From positions 1 to 53,253 of the forward strand of contig QKFD01000051.1 of the NCBI GenBank assembly GCA_003251535.1: a DNA stretch of 53,253 bases. Direction: 5' to 3'. This DNA comes from Chromatiales bacterium. Lineage in GTDB: Bacteria; Pseudomonadota; Gammaproteobacteria; Thiohalomonadales; Thiohalomonadaceae. Below are positions 17,437-26,282 of the stretch, in pieces. The notes beneath the pieces were generated by a model. It made no database searches, had not been told where the DNA came from, and was given only the letters and a program-made list of their open reading frames with translations. The stretch's first letter is position 1, and every line of letters begins with the position of its first letter. The position numbers and the translations under genes were made by a program.

Positions 17437-18234
17437 TCAATCAGCGGTTGCCGGCTCCAACCAGAGGGCGCGAAGCCGGTTGCACGCGGCGCTATCAAGT
17501 CCGATCGCACTCAAATAGCCTGTGCTGGAGCCCGCCTCCTGGGCCATGCGGTTAAATGCCAACTCCAGGTATTCGGCGCGCGGCTCTACCAGTAGCTGTA
17601 ACTGCTCCGAACGTAGTCGGAAGAGCGAAAGGAGGCGCAACATTGGGGTGTGACGTCGGATCAGGCCCTGGAGATAGGGGCCACTGAGCAGGTAGTCGGC
17701 CACGATCTCCTCCCTCCCCACCCCCAGGGCCAGCTGGAGGAGGGCCACCACCAGCCCGGTGCGATCTTTGCCCGCAGTGCAGTGGATCAGCAGTGGGTAG
17801 CGGTTGGCATCGCTGAGCAGTGCAAATATCTGCCGGAACTGTGCCTGCTGTTGGGCGATGTAGCCCTGATACTGCTGACGCATAAATTGATCGTACTGGG
17901 TGGCGCACAAGCGGCCGCGCAGGAGGGCGCGGCGGAGGGGGGCCTCATCGCCCTCGGCGGTGGCCAAGGGCAGTCGATGTACCTGGGGTGGCTGGGCGTT
18001 GGGTAGCCGACTCGGGCGGGAGCGCTGCTCCGCCTCACCGCGCAGGTCAATGATGGTGCGTAGCCCCAACTCTCCAAGGCGCGCTTGATCGCGCCGGGAG
18101 AGGGTATTGAGGTGGTCGGAGCGGTAGCCCAGTCCACGCCGCAGACGCGCCCCTTCAGGGGTGGCAATACCGCCGATCTCGCGGAAGTTATAGGCACCTT
18201 CGAAGGGTAGGTGACGCCCTGGATCGGCCGTCAC
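17437..18234 (-). CDS. Tyrosine-protein phosphatase (Y_phosphatase3 type)
   Basis: A 265-residue cysteine phosphatase: NFREIGGIATPEG near the N-terminus, TIIDLRGEAEQ in the middle, and the catalytic P-loop HCTAGKDRTG with Cys 152 and Arg 158 (CX5R). This is the PF13350 pattern, whose members remove phosphate from tyrosine or sometimes other substrates. The start is a GTG at 18234 that overlaps the TGA of the citramalate synthase gene (GTGA), so it is translationally coupled to cimA although no functional link is obvious. No signal peptide. Confidence 0.88.
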   Translation of the reverse strand: MTADPGRHLPFEGAYNFREIGGIATPEGARLRRGLGYRSDHLNTLSRRDQARLGELGLRTIIDLRGEAEQRSRPSRLPNAQPPQVHRLPLATAEGDEAPLRRALLRGRLCATQYDQFMRQQYQGYIAQQQAQFRQIFALLSDANRYPLLIHCTAGKDRTGLVVALLQLALGVGREEIVADYLLSGPYLQGLIRRHTPMLRLLSLFRLRSEQLQLLVEPRAEYLELAFNRMAQEAGSSTGYLSAIGLDSAACNRLRALWLEPATAD

Positions 18235-19808
18235 GCGCCACCGGCCCCCTCATGGGCGAGGCGGAGCAGGGCGTACTCCAGGGCCTCGGAGAGGGCCCGC
18301 CAACTGGCGTCGATGACATTGGTGCTGGCACCCACGGTGGTCCAACTCTCGCTACCGCTTTGGAAGTCGATCAATACCCGAGTCCCGGCCGCGGTGCCGT
18401 TGGCGCTGTCGAGGATGCGTACTTTGTAGTCCGATAGGCGCACGGTGCGTAGGACTGGGTAGGCCCCCACCAGTGCCTCTTGTAGGGCGGAGGCGAGGGC
18501 GTTGACCGGGCCGTTGCCCTCGGCAGCGGTGAAGCGTACCTGATCGCCCAACTGCACCTTGACCGTCGCCTCTGAGACCAGGCCGCGGCCGTGCCGCCGT
18601 TCAGTGAGGACCAGATAGTCGATCAGCTCGAATGGGCGGCGGTAGTCGCTCTGGAGCCGATGGAGCATCAGTTCAACACTCGCCTCTGCGGCTTCGAAGG
18701 TAAAACCCTCATGCTCCAGTTGCTTGATGTGGTTCAGGACTCGGTGGGCCGCCTCGCTATCGAGTTCAATGCCCAGCTCCTTGGCCTGAAACAGGATATT
18801 GCCGCGCCCAGATAGCTCTGAGACCACCGAACGCATCTCGTTACCCACCAGCGCCGGATCAATGTGCTGGTAGGTATCGGGATTTTTGAGGATCGCGGCA
18901 ACATGGATCCCCCCCTTGTGGGCGAAGGCACTATGACCGACGTAGGGGTGGTGATCGTCGTGCCGCAGATTGGCCACCTCGGCGACAAAACGGGAGAGGT
19001 GGGTCAACTCCCCCAGCTGCTCTGGGGGGACCGCCTCATGTCCCATCTTGAGCTGAAGGTTGGGGAGGATGGTGACTAGATCGGCATTGCCTACCCGCTC
19101 ACCATAGCCATTGATAGTGCCCTGGACCATGGTGGCGCCACCGCGTACGGCGGAGATGGAGTTGGCGACCCCACAGCCGGTATCGTTGTGGCAGTGAACG
19201 CCAATGGGGGTCCGGCAGTGGCTGGCAATGGTGCGGGTGATCTCCTCCACCTCCCACGGCAACTGACCACCATTGGTCTCGCACAGCACCAACCAGTCGG
19301 CGCCACCGCGCTCTGCCGCCTCTAGGGTGGCGAGGGCATACTCCGGGTGGGCACGAAAGCCATCGTAGAAGTGCTCGGCATCGAATAGCACCTCACGCCC
19401 TTGCCCCTTCATGTAGGCGATGCTCTCCTCAATCATCCGCAGGTTCTCCTCCAGCGTGGCGCCGAGGACCTGGGTGACGTGGAAATCCCAACTCTTGCCT
19501 ACCAGGGTGACGGCCGGGGTGTTGGCAGCCAACAGGGCGGTTAGATTGGGATCGCTTGGGCAGTCGTTGCCCCGCCGGCGCGTGCTACCGAAGGCCGCTA
19601 GGCGTGCGCCCCCCAGGTTCATACGCCCGGCACGGGCGAAGAACTCGGCGTCCTTTGGGTTCGAGCCGGGCCAGCCCCCTTCGATGTATTGGATGCCAAA
19701 TTCGCCAAGGCGGCGGGCGATAGTCAGTTTATCTTCGACGGAGAGGGAGAGATCCTCTCGTTGGCTACCATCACGCAGGGTAGTGTCGTAGAGAAAAATC
19801 CGGGACAT
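18231..19808 (-). CDS. cimA: (R)-citramalate synthase
   Basis: CimA condenses pyruvate and acetyl-CoA to citramalate, giving a threonine-independent route to 2-oxobutyrate and isoleucine. The 525-residue product has the DRE-TIM metallolyase start YDTTLRDGSQREDLSLSV, IEGGWPGSNPKDAEFF (typical of citramalate rather than isopropylmalate synthases), the metal-site HCHNDTGCGVANS, GTINGYGERVGN, and a C-terminal allosteric LeuA dimer region (about 400-525). The G-W-P-G-S-N signature and length fit the TIGR00977-type CimA. It has its own ATG at 19808. The phosphatase gene overlaps its stop by four bases. Confidence 0.94.
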   Translation of the reverse strand: MSRIFLYDTTLRDGSQREDLSLSVEDKLTIARRLGEFGIQYIEGGWPGSNPKDAEFFARAGRMNLGGARLAAFGSTRRRGNDCPSDPNLTALLAANTPAVTLVGKSWDFHVTQVLGATLEENLRMIEESIAYMKGQGREVLFDAEHFYDGFRAHPEYALATLEAAERGGADWLVLCETNGGQLPWEVEEITRTIASHCRTPIGVHCHNDTGCGVANSISAVRGGATMVQGTINGYGERVGNADLVTILPNLQLKMGHEAVPPEQLGELTHLSRFVAEVANLRHDDHHPYVGHSAFAHKGGIHVAAILKNPDTYQHIDPALVGNEMRSVVSELSGRGNILFQAKELGIELDSEAAHRVLNHIKQLEHEGFTFEAAEASVELMLHRLQSDYRRPFELIDYLVLTERRHGRGLVSEATVKVQLGDQVRFTAAEGNGPVNALASALQEALVGAYPVLRTVRLSDYKVRILDSANGTAAGTRVLIDFQSGSESWTTVGASTNVIDASWRALSEALEYALLRLAHEGAGGA

Positions 19809-19880
19809 GGGCTAGGCGTAGTCGGAGGGGTGAGGGGAGATTATCCATGGATGGGGGGGCGGTGGGTAGGGCAATGCAGC

Positions 19881-19912
19881 ACAGGCCATCCCCATCATTG
19901 GGGATGGCCTGT
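19881..19912 (-). terminator. Strong hairpin after riboflavin synthase gene
   Basis: A perfect 13-bp inverted repeat, ACAGGCCATCCCC (19881-19893) with GGGGATGGCCTGT (19900-19912) and loop ATCATT, lies 9 bp beyond the ribE stop on the minus strand. No U-tract follows in that direction; CCCTTTTA follows on the plus side. Probably a terminator, possibly separating ribE from cimA. Confidence 0.6.
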
Positions 19913-19921
19913 GTCGCCCTT

Positions 19922-20542
19922 TTAGTGGGTGGGGCGAGGGGTTTGGGCCAGCACCCGCTCTACGGTATCGACAATGGCCTGGGTTTGCGGATCCACCTCA
20001 ATGTTGATGCGATCCCCGGGGCGGCGGGTGCCGATATTGGTGCGTGCCAGGGTCTCGGGGATCAGATTGACGCAGAATCGATCCCCCTCTAGTTCGCCAA
20101 TGGTGAGGCTGATGCCATCGACCCCCACGTAGCCCTTGGTGAATAGATAACGGCGGACGCTTGAATCGACCTGAAGCCAGAGACGGTAGTTGTTCTCGCT
20201 CTCCACCACCTCGGTGACCTGTGCGGTGGCCATGATGTGACCCGACATGGCATGGCCACCGATCTCATCACCAAAGCGGGCGGCGCGCTCCACGTTGACC
20301 CGCTCCCCTGGTGTGACTTCACCCAGATTGGTCAGGCGCAGGGTCTCCCCCATGAGATCGAAGGTGGCCAGCTCGCCTTCGATGCGGGTAACGGTCAGGC
20401 AGCAGCCGTTGTGGGCCACGGAGGCACCCGGCTGCAAACCGGGCAGGAGTGCCGCGGGTAGGCGGATGGTGTGGGTGCTAAAGGCCTCTTTGCGATCGAT
20501 GGCCACTACCTCGGCGGTGCCTTGGATGATACCGGTAAACAT
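19922..20542 (-). CDS. ribE: Riboflavin synthase, alpha subunit
   Basis: Converts two molecules of 6,7-dimethyl-8-ribityllumazine to riboflavin. The 206-residue product consists of two tandem lumazine-binding barrels: barrel 1 starts MFTGIIQGTAEVV and contains SVAHNGCCLTV; barrel 2 includes GGHAMSGHIMATA and VDGISLTIGEL. The N-terminal MFTGII and the GHxMSGH motif are diagnostic. Length is typical. It lies upstream of cimA on the same strand, apart from other rib genes, and 40 bp after the rhodanese gene. Confidence 0.95.
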   Translation of the reverse strand: MFTGIIQGTAEVVAIDRKEAFSTHTIRLPAALLPGLQPGASVAHNGCCLTVTRIEGELATFDLMGETLRLTNLGEVTPGERVNVERAARFGDEIGGHAMSGHIMATAQVTEVVESENNYRLWLQVDSSVRRYLFTKGYVGVDGISLTIGELEGDRFCVNLIPETLARTNIGTRRPGDRINIEVDPQTQAIVDTVERVLAQTPRPTH

Positions 20543-20581
20543 GGTTGTCTCGCCGCTGCTGTTAGAGGTTAAGGGGACCGG

Positions 20582-21226
20582 TTAGCGCTGAGGGCGTACC
20601 GTTGTCAGGCCGAGGCTGGTCCAGTCCTGCATCCCGCCGCGGTACCACTTCAGTTTCTCCGCCGGATAACCTAGTTCTAGCAGCGCATCGATGGTGTGGC
20701 GCGATTGACCACACCAGAGGCCGTTGCAGAACAGGATCAGGGTCTTGGCCTGGCTGAAGTCCCACTGGTAGTTGGTGCGACGGGCGCCAAACCAGCTCTC
20801 AACCCGCTCGGCAATCTGCCGCTGGGAGACCCCGCGCTCGGTGGATAGGCGGGTCCAGGGGATATTGACCGAACCGGGGATAGTGCCACGGACCGCCCAA
20901 TCGGGGGTGCGTGAGTCAACCAGCATGAGATCCGTCTCCCCCTCACCGAGGCGGCGGAGTAGATCTAGCACCTCCAGCTCGGCCACTGTCTCCACCCCAG
21001 GGGCGGCCCGGGCCGGCTGTACGCAGAAGGGGGGACAGGTGCGGGCCGTCTGGGAGTAGACGGGATTGATGCGGTGACTCGGTTCTTGGTTGCGGCGTAT
21101 CACTACGCGCTGGCCGTCGTGCATCACCGGCAGCTCCAGCAGGTCCTGGGTGATACGAACCGGCTGTGGCTCGGCCAGCAGCGGAGGGGTAAAGAGGAGG
21201 GATAGCAGTAGTAGATAGCGCAACAT
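20582..21226 (-). CDS. Periplasmic rhodanese-domain protein
   Basis: A 214-residue secreted protein started at the ATG at 21226 (GGAGA site upstream), giving the signal peptide MLRYLLLLSLLFTPPLLA. The mature part has a rhodanese fold: VDSRTPDWAVRGTIPGSVNI, the active-site loop FCNGLWCGQSRHTIDALL with a Cys in the catalytic position, and KWYRGGMQDWTSLGL, a typical end. A second Cys pair (TCPPFCV) sits earlier in the chain. Such proteins carry persulfide sulfur; a role in periplasmic sulfur handling is inferred. The longer in-frame start at 21367 would place 47 extra residues before the signal and is rejected. Confidence 0.87.
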   Translation of the reverse strand: MLRYLLLLSLLFTPPLLAEPQPVRITQDLLELPVMHDGQRVVIRRNQEPSHRINPVYSQTARTCPPFCVQPARAAPGVETVAELEVLDLLRRLGEGETDLMLVDSRTPDWAVRGTIPGSVNIPWTRLSTERGVSQRQIAERVESWFGARRTNYQWDFSQAKTLILFCNGLWCGQSRHTIDALLELGYPAEKLKWYRGGMQDWTSLGLTTVRPQR

Positions 21227-21308
21227 GGTATGGGTCTCCGCATCGCGGGTGAAAACGTATCTCTTCGCCGTGCGCGAATGGTGCCGGGACCTCACCAGGA
21301 GACGGTGA

Positions 21309-23483
21309 TCAGCTCGAACTGACCACGCGGTTGCGGCCGCCATCTTTGGCGGCATATAGGGCGTCATCCGCCTTCTTGATTAGGTCATCCAGGTGTTCGG
21401 CACCGCCATCGGGGAGGGCGCTGAGTCCAATGGAGATGGTGATGCGCTGCTCGCCCATAACGGCTACTTGGAGGGCGGCGATCGCCTTGCGCAACTTCTC
21501 CGCTGTGGCGATGGCATCGGCGCGACCGGTGTGGGGCAGCATCACGATAAACTCCTCACCACCGTAGCGGCCGATGAGATCGGTACTGCGCAGGCTCCCC
21601 TTCAGCGCACGGGCAACGCCAACCAGCACCAGATCACCCACCTGGTGGCCAAAGCCGTCGTTGATGCGTTTAAAGTGGTCCACATCGAGCATCAGCACTG
21701 CCAATTCGTGGCCATGGCGCTGGGCCTTTTGGAACTCATGCTCCATGCGCTCAGTGACATGGGTGCGGTTCCAGACGCCCGTGAGGCCATCGGTGATCGA
21801 GAGCTGCTCCACCTGCTCATGGGTGAGGGCGTTCTCCAGGACAACGGCGATCTGGGTGGCCATATACTCCAGCAGCGCCATCTCGTTGGTGCGGAAGCCC
21901 CGTAAAGTGCCGAGCAACATCACCCCGAGGACGCGCTCCTGATAGATGATGGGGATCACCACTATCTCCTTCGGTAGCGCATCTGCCAGGCCGAAGTTGA
22001 CGTTGATCTTGCAATCCTCTGGGATGTGCTTGACGTGTACCACCCGTTTCTGGCGAGCCGCCTCCCCTGGCATCCCCTCGCCGAAGCGCAGCAGGTGCAT
22101 AGAGTTGATATCCACCGCATAGGCGACATAGGGGTTGAGGATCCGCTCCTCGCCCTGCATCTCCGTGAGATAGATCACCCCCGACTGGGAGCCGGTCAGC
22201 TCCACCACCTTATTCAGCACCTTGTGCAGCAGCTCTTGCGGTTTGAGGCTGGTGATGAGCAGCGAGGTGAGGGAGTTGAAGCTCTCTACCCGTTCGCTCT
22301 GCTCCTGGATGGCAGCAGCCATGCGGTTAAAGCCGCGGCCTAACTCTTCAAACTCATCTTTAGTCCGGATCTCGGTACGCACCCGCAGTTGCCCTTCGGC
22401 AAACTCGTTCATGGCGCCGATGATGGCCCGAATGGGGGTCATGGTGTCGCGGTGGGCGAGGTAGGCCACCAGCAGCGAGAGCACCACCCCCAGCAGGATG
22501 AAGAGATAGATATTCTGGGTGTTTTTGGCGATTAGCTCCTCAATATTGGTGCTGCGGACACCGATGGAGAGGGCGCCGACGGGGTTGCCCGCCAGGTCAT
22601 AAATGGGTTCGGCGATGATGAAACTGTCGATCTCATTGATGGTGAGACGACCGCGGTAGACCTCCCCCTTGCGGATGAAGTCATTGAGGATCGATGGGGC
22701 AAGCAGGCCCGTTGCCCAGATGTTATTGGGGCGCTCTGAGGCGGAGATGATGCGCGACTCCTGGATCACTGAGCCAAACAGCGCGGCGTCAATGGAGAGG
22801 TAGTCGTGGATGGCGTTGGGCAGCCAGTTGTTGTTATTCATCAAGATGAGGCCCACCAGGGCCCCCACCAGCTCCCCCTTCTCCTGCACTGGCACCACGG
22901 TGACTTGGGCCATCACCTGTGGCTCTAGATTGGAATATTTAAGGGGATTCTCCTCAATGAACAGCTCGTTGGGCAGCAGCTCAGTGGAGGTGACGGTCTC
23001 GTTGAAGGTGTAGGCACGCGCCAGGAGATCATTGAGGAAGATCTGATCACCCCGCTTGCCGTTGCGGCGGGCGACCACCCGCTTCTCCCGATCCAGTGCG
23101 ACCCAGACGTCACCATAGGGGAGTAAGGCGGCATGGCGCTCCAGCAGATGGGACAGGGCGGCTTGGTCACCTCGACTGAGGGCCGCCTTGACCTCGGGGC
23201 TGGCGGCTGACTGGAGTAGGGCGGAGCGGGTGGCGTTGATGCGCTCCTGATAGACCCGCCAGGCCCCTCGCAGGTTGGCCTCCAGGCTGCGCAGGGTCTC
23301 GGCCTCCATGGCCGAACGCAGCGTGCGGTCGGTGATGTGCATCAACCCCAACATCGGGATGAAGACCACCAAGGCGAAGGCGATCAGGGTTTTCCAGCCG
23401 ATAGAGAGGTAGAAACGCTGAGGGCCCCAGACAACGCGATAGGGGGAGTCGCTGCGCCCCGCAGGGCTGTGGTTGGTCTGCAT
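21309..23483 (-). CDS. Membrane diguanylate cyclase (sensor-HAMP-GAF-GGDEF)
   Basis: A 724-residue c-di-GMP synthase. TM1 is at about 31-50; a large periplasmic region (about 51-324, Cache-like, ending YDLAGNPVGALSIGV) follows; TM2 is at about 325-343, HAMP at 343-396, GAF at about 405-550 and GGDEF at about 555-720 with intact GGEEF (641-645) and an RSTD inhibitory site (632-635). The Cache-like sensor suggests binding of a small periplasmic ligand such as a carboxylate or amino acid; this is inferred from architecture only. It is transcribed toward the rhodanese gene with 82 bp between them. The ribosome-binding site before the ATG at 23483 is weak. Confidence 0.9.
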   Translation of the reverse strand: MQTNHSPAGRSDSPYRVVWGPQRFYLSIGWKTLIAFALVVFIPMLGLMHITDRTLRSAMEAETLRSLEANLRGAWRVYQERINATRSALLQSAASPEVKAALSRGDQAALSHLLERHAALLPYGDVWVALDREKRVVARRNGKRGDQIFLNDLLARAYTFNETVTSTELLPNELFIEENPLKYSNLEPQVMAQVTVVPVQEKGELVGALVGLILMNNNNWLPNAIHDYLSIDAALFGSVIQESRIISASERPNNIWATGLLAPSILNDFIRKGEVYRGRLTINEIDSFIIAEPIYDLAGNPVGALSIGVRSTNIEELIAKNTQNIYLFILLGVVLSLLVAYLAHRDTMTPIRAIIGAMNEFAEGQLRVRTEIRTKDEFEELGRGFNRMAAAIQEQSERVESFNSLTSLLITSLKPQELLHKVLNKVVELTGSQSGVIYLTEMQGEERILNPYVAYAVDINSMHLLRFGEGMPGEAARQKRVVHVKHIPEDCKINVNFGLADALPKEIVVIPIIYQERVLGVMLLGTLRGFRTNEMALLEYMATQIAVVLENALTHEQVEQLSITDGLTGVWNRTHVTERMEHEFQKAQRHGHELAVLMLDVDHFKRINDGFGHQVGDLVLVGVARALKGSLRSTDLIGRYGGEEFIVMLPHTGRADAIATAEKLRKAIAALQVAVMGEQRITISIGLSALPDGGAEHLDDLIKKADDALYAAKDGGRNRVVSSS

Positions 23484-23636
23484 CAGCGTGGGGTCGCGCG
23501 CAATAGGGGCATGGTTTGCATGGGAATCGGGCTACTTTGCCCGAAACTGGGCAGGATAAGCAAATAGTTAACAGTGCCCATGGGTGGAAGTGCGGAGTGG
23601 TGAACAGAAATGGCCCATTCATGGGCAATAGTGGTC

Positions 23637-23664
23637 AAAAAAAGACCGCGCCCGAGGACGCGGT
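23637..23664 (-). terminator. Intrinsic terminator
   Basis: Read on the minus strand, ACCGCG (23664-23659) pairs with CGCGGT (23650-23645) around an 8-base loop and is followed by CTTTTTTT (23644-23637). It ends a leftward transcript beginning to the right of 23664 and insulates the diguanylate cyclase gene. Confidence 0.8.
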
Positions 23665-23957
23665 GAACACACCACAGTGTAGAAGGAGGAGGAGATGGGG
23701 ATCATTCGAATCCCGTACTCCACGGCTGCCAGAGAGGGCAAGGGGTGTGCCAGGGCTAAAACCACTTACATACTGTGGATATGGTGGGCCCCATACAGCG
23801 ATAGCCGTGAGAAGTGGCAGGGGGTGACAGATGACTGTCATGTCACATCCTGTCAGCGGGTGAGGGGCCTCAAGGCTCAACGGGAGGGGTTGTAGCGAGA
23901 AGATCTCAGGGGGGTGTGATAGGGCCGTGGATGGGAGCGGTATCAGGATATTTTGAT
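23637..23957 (-). ncRNA. Candidate ~320-nt small RNA (minus strand)
   Basis: Inferred from signals only. On the minus strand TACAAT (23964-23969) with TTAGCA (23989-23994, 19-bp spacer) forms a possible sigma-70 promoter in an AT-rich stretch. About 320 bases downstream lies a textbook intrinsic terminator (hairpin 23645-23664, then T7). No good ORF on that strand has a ribosome-binding site. The spacer is longer than ideal, and the terminator could instead serve read-through from the ribbon-helix-helix gene upstream. Confidence 0.35.
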
Positions 23958-24105
23958 CTCCTTATTGTATGGTAAGGAAATTATTTTGTGCTAACCTTCT
24001 CTCCGTCTCGGGCTCGAATGGGCTACTGGTTGGAGTAGGCAGAGGGTGATCGTACCCCTCTGCTCCCCTCCTTATTGTCGAGAGCCGTGGTGGGATTCTT
24101 GGTGG

Positions 24106-24402
24106 TTACTGCCCTTCGAGGGGCTCCCCATGGGGGCTCAAGGCGACCCGTAGCTGGGCCGTTGTCTGTTCTAGTTGATCGAGTAGGGAGGCCACCGGCG
24201 AGGGGGGGACCGTGGGTTGCTCCGCTTCGAGTGAACCATGGAGTCGATGGAGGATTTCACCATGGAGTGAGCGCTTTTCTGCCCGGGCTGCCGCCTCCAA
24301 CCGGGCGCGTAGCTCTGGAGGGAGACGGAGCGGATAGGGCATATCGCGGGAGGGGGCGGTGCGCTCTGCGGAAGGGCGGGGGGGTCTATTCGATTTATCC
24401 AT
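24106..24402 (-). CDS. Arc-like ribbon-helix-helix protein
   Basis: A 98-residue protein with a central YPLRLPPELRARLEAAARAE.. followed by KRSLHGEILHRL (about residues 22-55), the Arc-type ribbon-helix-helix pattern: a short beta strand, then two helices with a Ser/Asn-type cap. The flanks are Pro/Ser-rich and charged; the C-terminal helix (LLDQLEQTTAQLRVAL) could drive dimerisation. Such proteins repress promoters, often their own, and some are antitoxins, but no toxin gene is adjacent. The ATG at 24402 follows CCGGAGC. It is alone in a sparsely coding region. Confidence 0.75.
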   Translation of the reverse strand: MDKSNRPPRPSAERTAPSRDMPYPLRLPPELRARLEAAARAEKRSLHGEILHRLHGSLEAEQPTVPPSPVASLLDQLEQTTAQLRVALSPHGEPLEGQ

Positions 24403-25623
24403 GGGGGACGGCTCCGGCAGGGAATTGTAAATAATCCAACGAGTCCAATTGACATCATTGGCGTGACGAATGAAAATGCAGTCCTGTGAATCCCTGCACT
24501 GGAGGTGGGGGATGACTGGGAGAGAGGCACCACCGCTGCGTTCGGTGGTGATAGAGCAAACGGAGTCGCGGGCTTGGAGGCATATCGTTTTCCTCTATGT
24601 ATCCCCATGGCTTGCCGCCCATGCGATATCTCCCTGGAACAGGGCAGGCTTCGCGGTGGCAAGGCCCTCCGCCGTGCGGCACCCTATCCTTCATGGTTGG
24701 GTAGCGAATTTCCCCTGATCCGATTCCGTAGTTCCTCTGACGCGCTGGGAGTAATTTAGCTGGATCCCGGGTGAATCACCTCCCTTCAAGGGGGGTCTGA
24801 TGAGGAAGATAAGGGGGAAATTAGAGTCTAAATTTTGATTGTTAAACGATATGGGATGGGGATATTTCAGATAGTGGAGCGTCAACGGGCGTGAGTGGGG
24901 GGAGTCCACTCTCCTCATTAATAGAGGGCTAAGGCGGGCGAGGGGATACCACTCCCACCCAGTGTCATGAGATAGCGACCCCGAATGGGCGGGCATCGGT
25001 GGGTTGGTGAGGGTCACAGGGATCACCATGCCCTTGTGGGCCGAGGCGGGGATGGGATATCTCCCGGGGGAGCGTATTCACCCACTCTATCGCCGCCACA
25101 TGACCGTCATGCTTGGTTGGCGGCGCCAAAGGGCGCACTCCCCATGGGCACCAGGGGACCACTGATAGGGATCGGTGGCAGAGCTGGGGCCAGCGATGTT
25201 CCCGGCGTGCTGAATGGCGAGGCCAACCGTTTGGGGTGTGAGAGACCACCATATTGGTGGGGATCGGATGAGAGGATTTTTGGGGGAGAGAGGGCGATCT
25301 CCTGTGGATAGTGGTCGCGTTGCCTCTGTGGAGGAGGCGGTTGGTGCTGCTGCTGTCCCTCCAGGGAGGCGCGGTATGGTCAGTTTAGGGAGGGCAGGCG
25401 CATGGTGGGCCGCCCTCAAGGCCAGGCTTAGCCGCTTTGACAGGCGCAGGGTGTGGTACGCGGGAGCTGGTACAGATCTCGGCAGTGAGGGTCGCAGTGA
25501 GGGAGGGGTGACATCGCACATTCCCTCTGGGGAGGGGCTTTCTCCCCACCTGTAAGAGGTCTTATCCAGGAGAGTGGTGGTGATGCAGGCCTGCTAGATC
25601 AATGGATAGATGAGGAGAGGGAG
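24403..25623. other. 1.2-kb gap without a supportable gene
   Basis: Several open frames of 80-160 codons cross here on both strands, but none combines a ribosome-binding site, start codon and protein-like composition. Local inverted repeats include CATGAC-C-GTCATG near 25100 and CACCATATTGGTG near 25248. The stretch around 24820-24870 is AT-rich compared with the window. It may be degraded sequence or unrecognised regulatory DNA. Confidence 0.4.
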
Positions 25624-25866
25624 ATGGCACTCGATGAGTTGAAGGGAGACGACTGGATGGTTCGCCAGCAGGTACAACAGGATCTGTTGGTGGCGCGATC
25701 TGTGGTGATGCGTTTGAAGTGTGGACAGTATGGTGAAGGGGATCTAGCGGCCTTCTTGGATTTCATCGTGCGGGCAGTGGAACACGCCGCCGAACTATTC
25801 GCCGAGGATATTGCCTTCCATGAGGGGCAAGGTCTCTACACCCTTCTACCGGAGTCAGGGGGGTAG
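25624..25866 (+). CDS. Small helical acidic protein, unknown
   Basis: An 80-residue protein with a strong GAGGAGAGGGAG site directly before its ATG at 25624. It has no Cys-rich, membrane or signal features. The sequence is mostly helical (MVRQQVQQDLLVARSVVMRL, FLDFIVRAVEHAAELFAEDI) with an acidic surface and a short polar tail ending LLPESGG. I do not recognise a family. It is isolated: nothing convincing lies within 1.2 kb upstream and about 400 bp downstream. The ribosome-binding site and the amphipathic helices are the reasons to accept it. Confidence 0.6.
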   Translation: MALDELKGDDWMVRQQVQQDLLVARSVVMRLKCGQYGEGDLAAFLDFIVRAVEHAAELFAEDIAFHEGQGLYTLLPESGG

Positions 25867-26282
25867 AGGAGGAGATGGAGGTAGCCAGCGCAAGATCCAG
25901 CAGAACCGCTGCTGGCCATACCGTGGTTTCTCTGGATGAGCTAACCAGGATGAGCGGGGTGGGTGAGGTGTTGCCGTGGGGTTAGGGATTGGTTGGGAAC
26001 AGCGCAGCGGTATTTTTGCGGTGTGGCGGGTTGGGGTACCCATCCCCTCGTCTCTAGCCTCCCGCTCGGCTGACTCGGCCGATTGCAACGGGTGGCAAAG
26101 GGGGGTTAAGCGGGGAGTAACCCCCTGGCACGGCTGGCAGCGCGACCGGGCCAGGGCATGGGGTCGGTGGCGGGTGTGTCCCAAGATTAAAAATCCCCTG
26201 GGCAGGGTAATGGGTGCCCTCTCTCCCACTGACCTAGCCAGGTGTTCCCTATCTATCAGTCAGCGTGGTGGTGCGGAGGGCG
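25867..26282. other. Gap with one stable hairpin
   Basis: No supportable gene in about 415 bp. An inverted repeat GGGGGTTA (26101-26108) / TAACCCCC (26118-26125) forms an 8-bp stem without a U-tract. A 163-codon plus-strand frame (25976-26467) runs into the antisense of the next gene and is rejected. Confidence 0.4.

Larger units (their letters stand above)
23484..24105. other. Non-coding stretch with candidate small RNA
   Basis: No convincing protein gene over about 620 bp. It holds a strong minus-strand terminator at 23637-23664, a cluster of TGACA/TGTCA pentamers at 23825-23856, and the most AT-rich stretch of the window (about 23943-23998). A 66-codon plus-strand frame at 23695-23895 with an AAGGAGGAGGAG site directly before its ATG is the only tempting ORF; its composition is not convincing. 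Confidence 0.5.

Noticed and set aside
23700-23720. T-arm-like hairpin GGGAT / ATCCC with loop CATTCGA
   Set aside because: A single hairpin with a TTCGAA-like loop is not a tRNA; no acceptor, D or anticodon arms are found around it.
23635-23880. 81-codon minus-strand ORF in the candidate RNA
   Set aside because: It ends inside the terminator, has no ribosome-binding site and a Pro/Ser/His-rich composition; the terminator suggests non-coding RNA or the end of an upstream transcript.
23695-23895. 66-codon plus-strand ORF with AAGGAGGAGGAG directly before its ATG
   Set aside because: The ribosome-binding site is tempting, but the product (RIPYSTAAREGKGCARAKTT and a Trp-rich part) is not protein-like and lies antisense to the candidate RNA; I mention it only as part of the gap.
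24171-24662. 163-codon minus-strand ORF
   Set aside because: Low-complexity Ser/Pro/Arg composition, overlaps the ribbon-helix-helix gene in another frame and has no start site.
25214-25555. 113-codon plus-strand ORF
   Set aside because: No good ribosome-binding site, Gly/Arg-rich composition typical of a shadow frame in GC-rich DNA.
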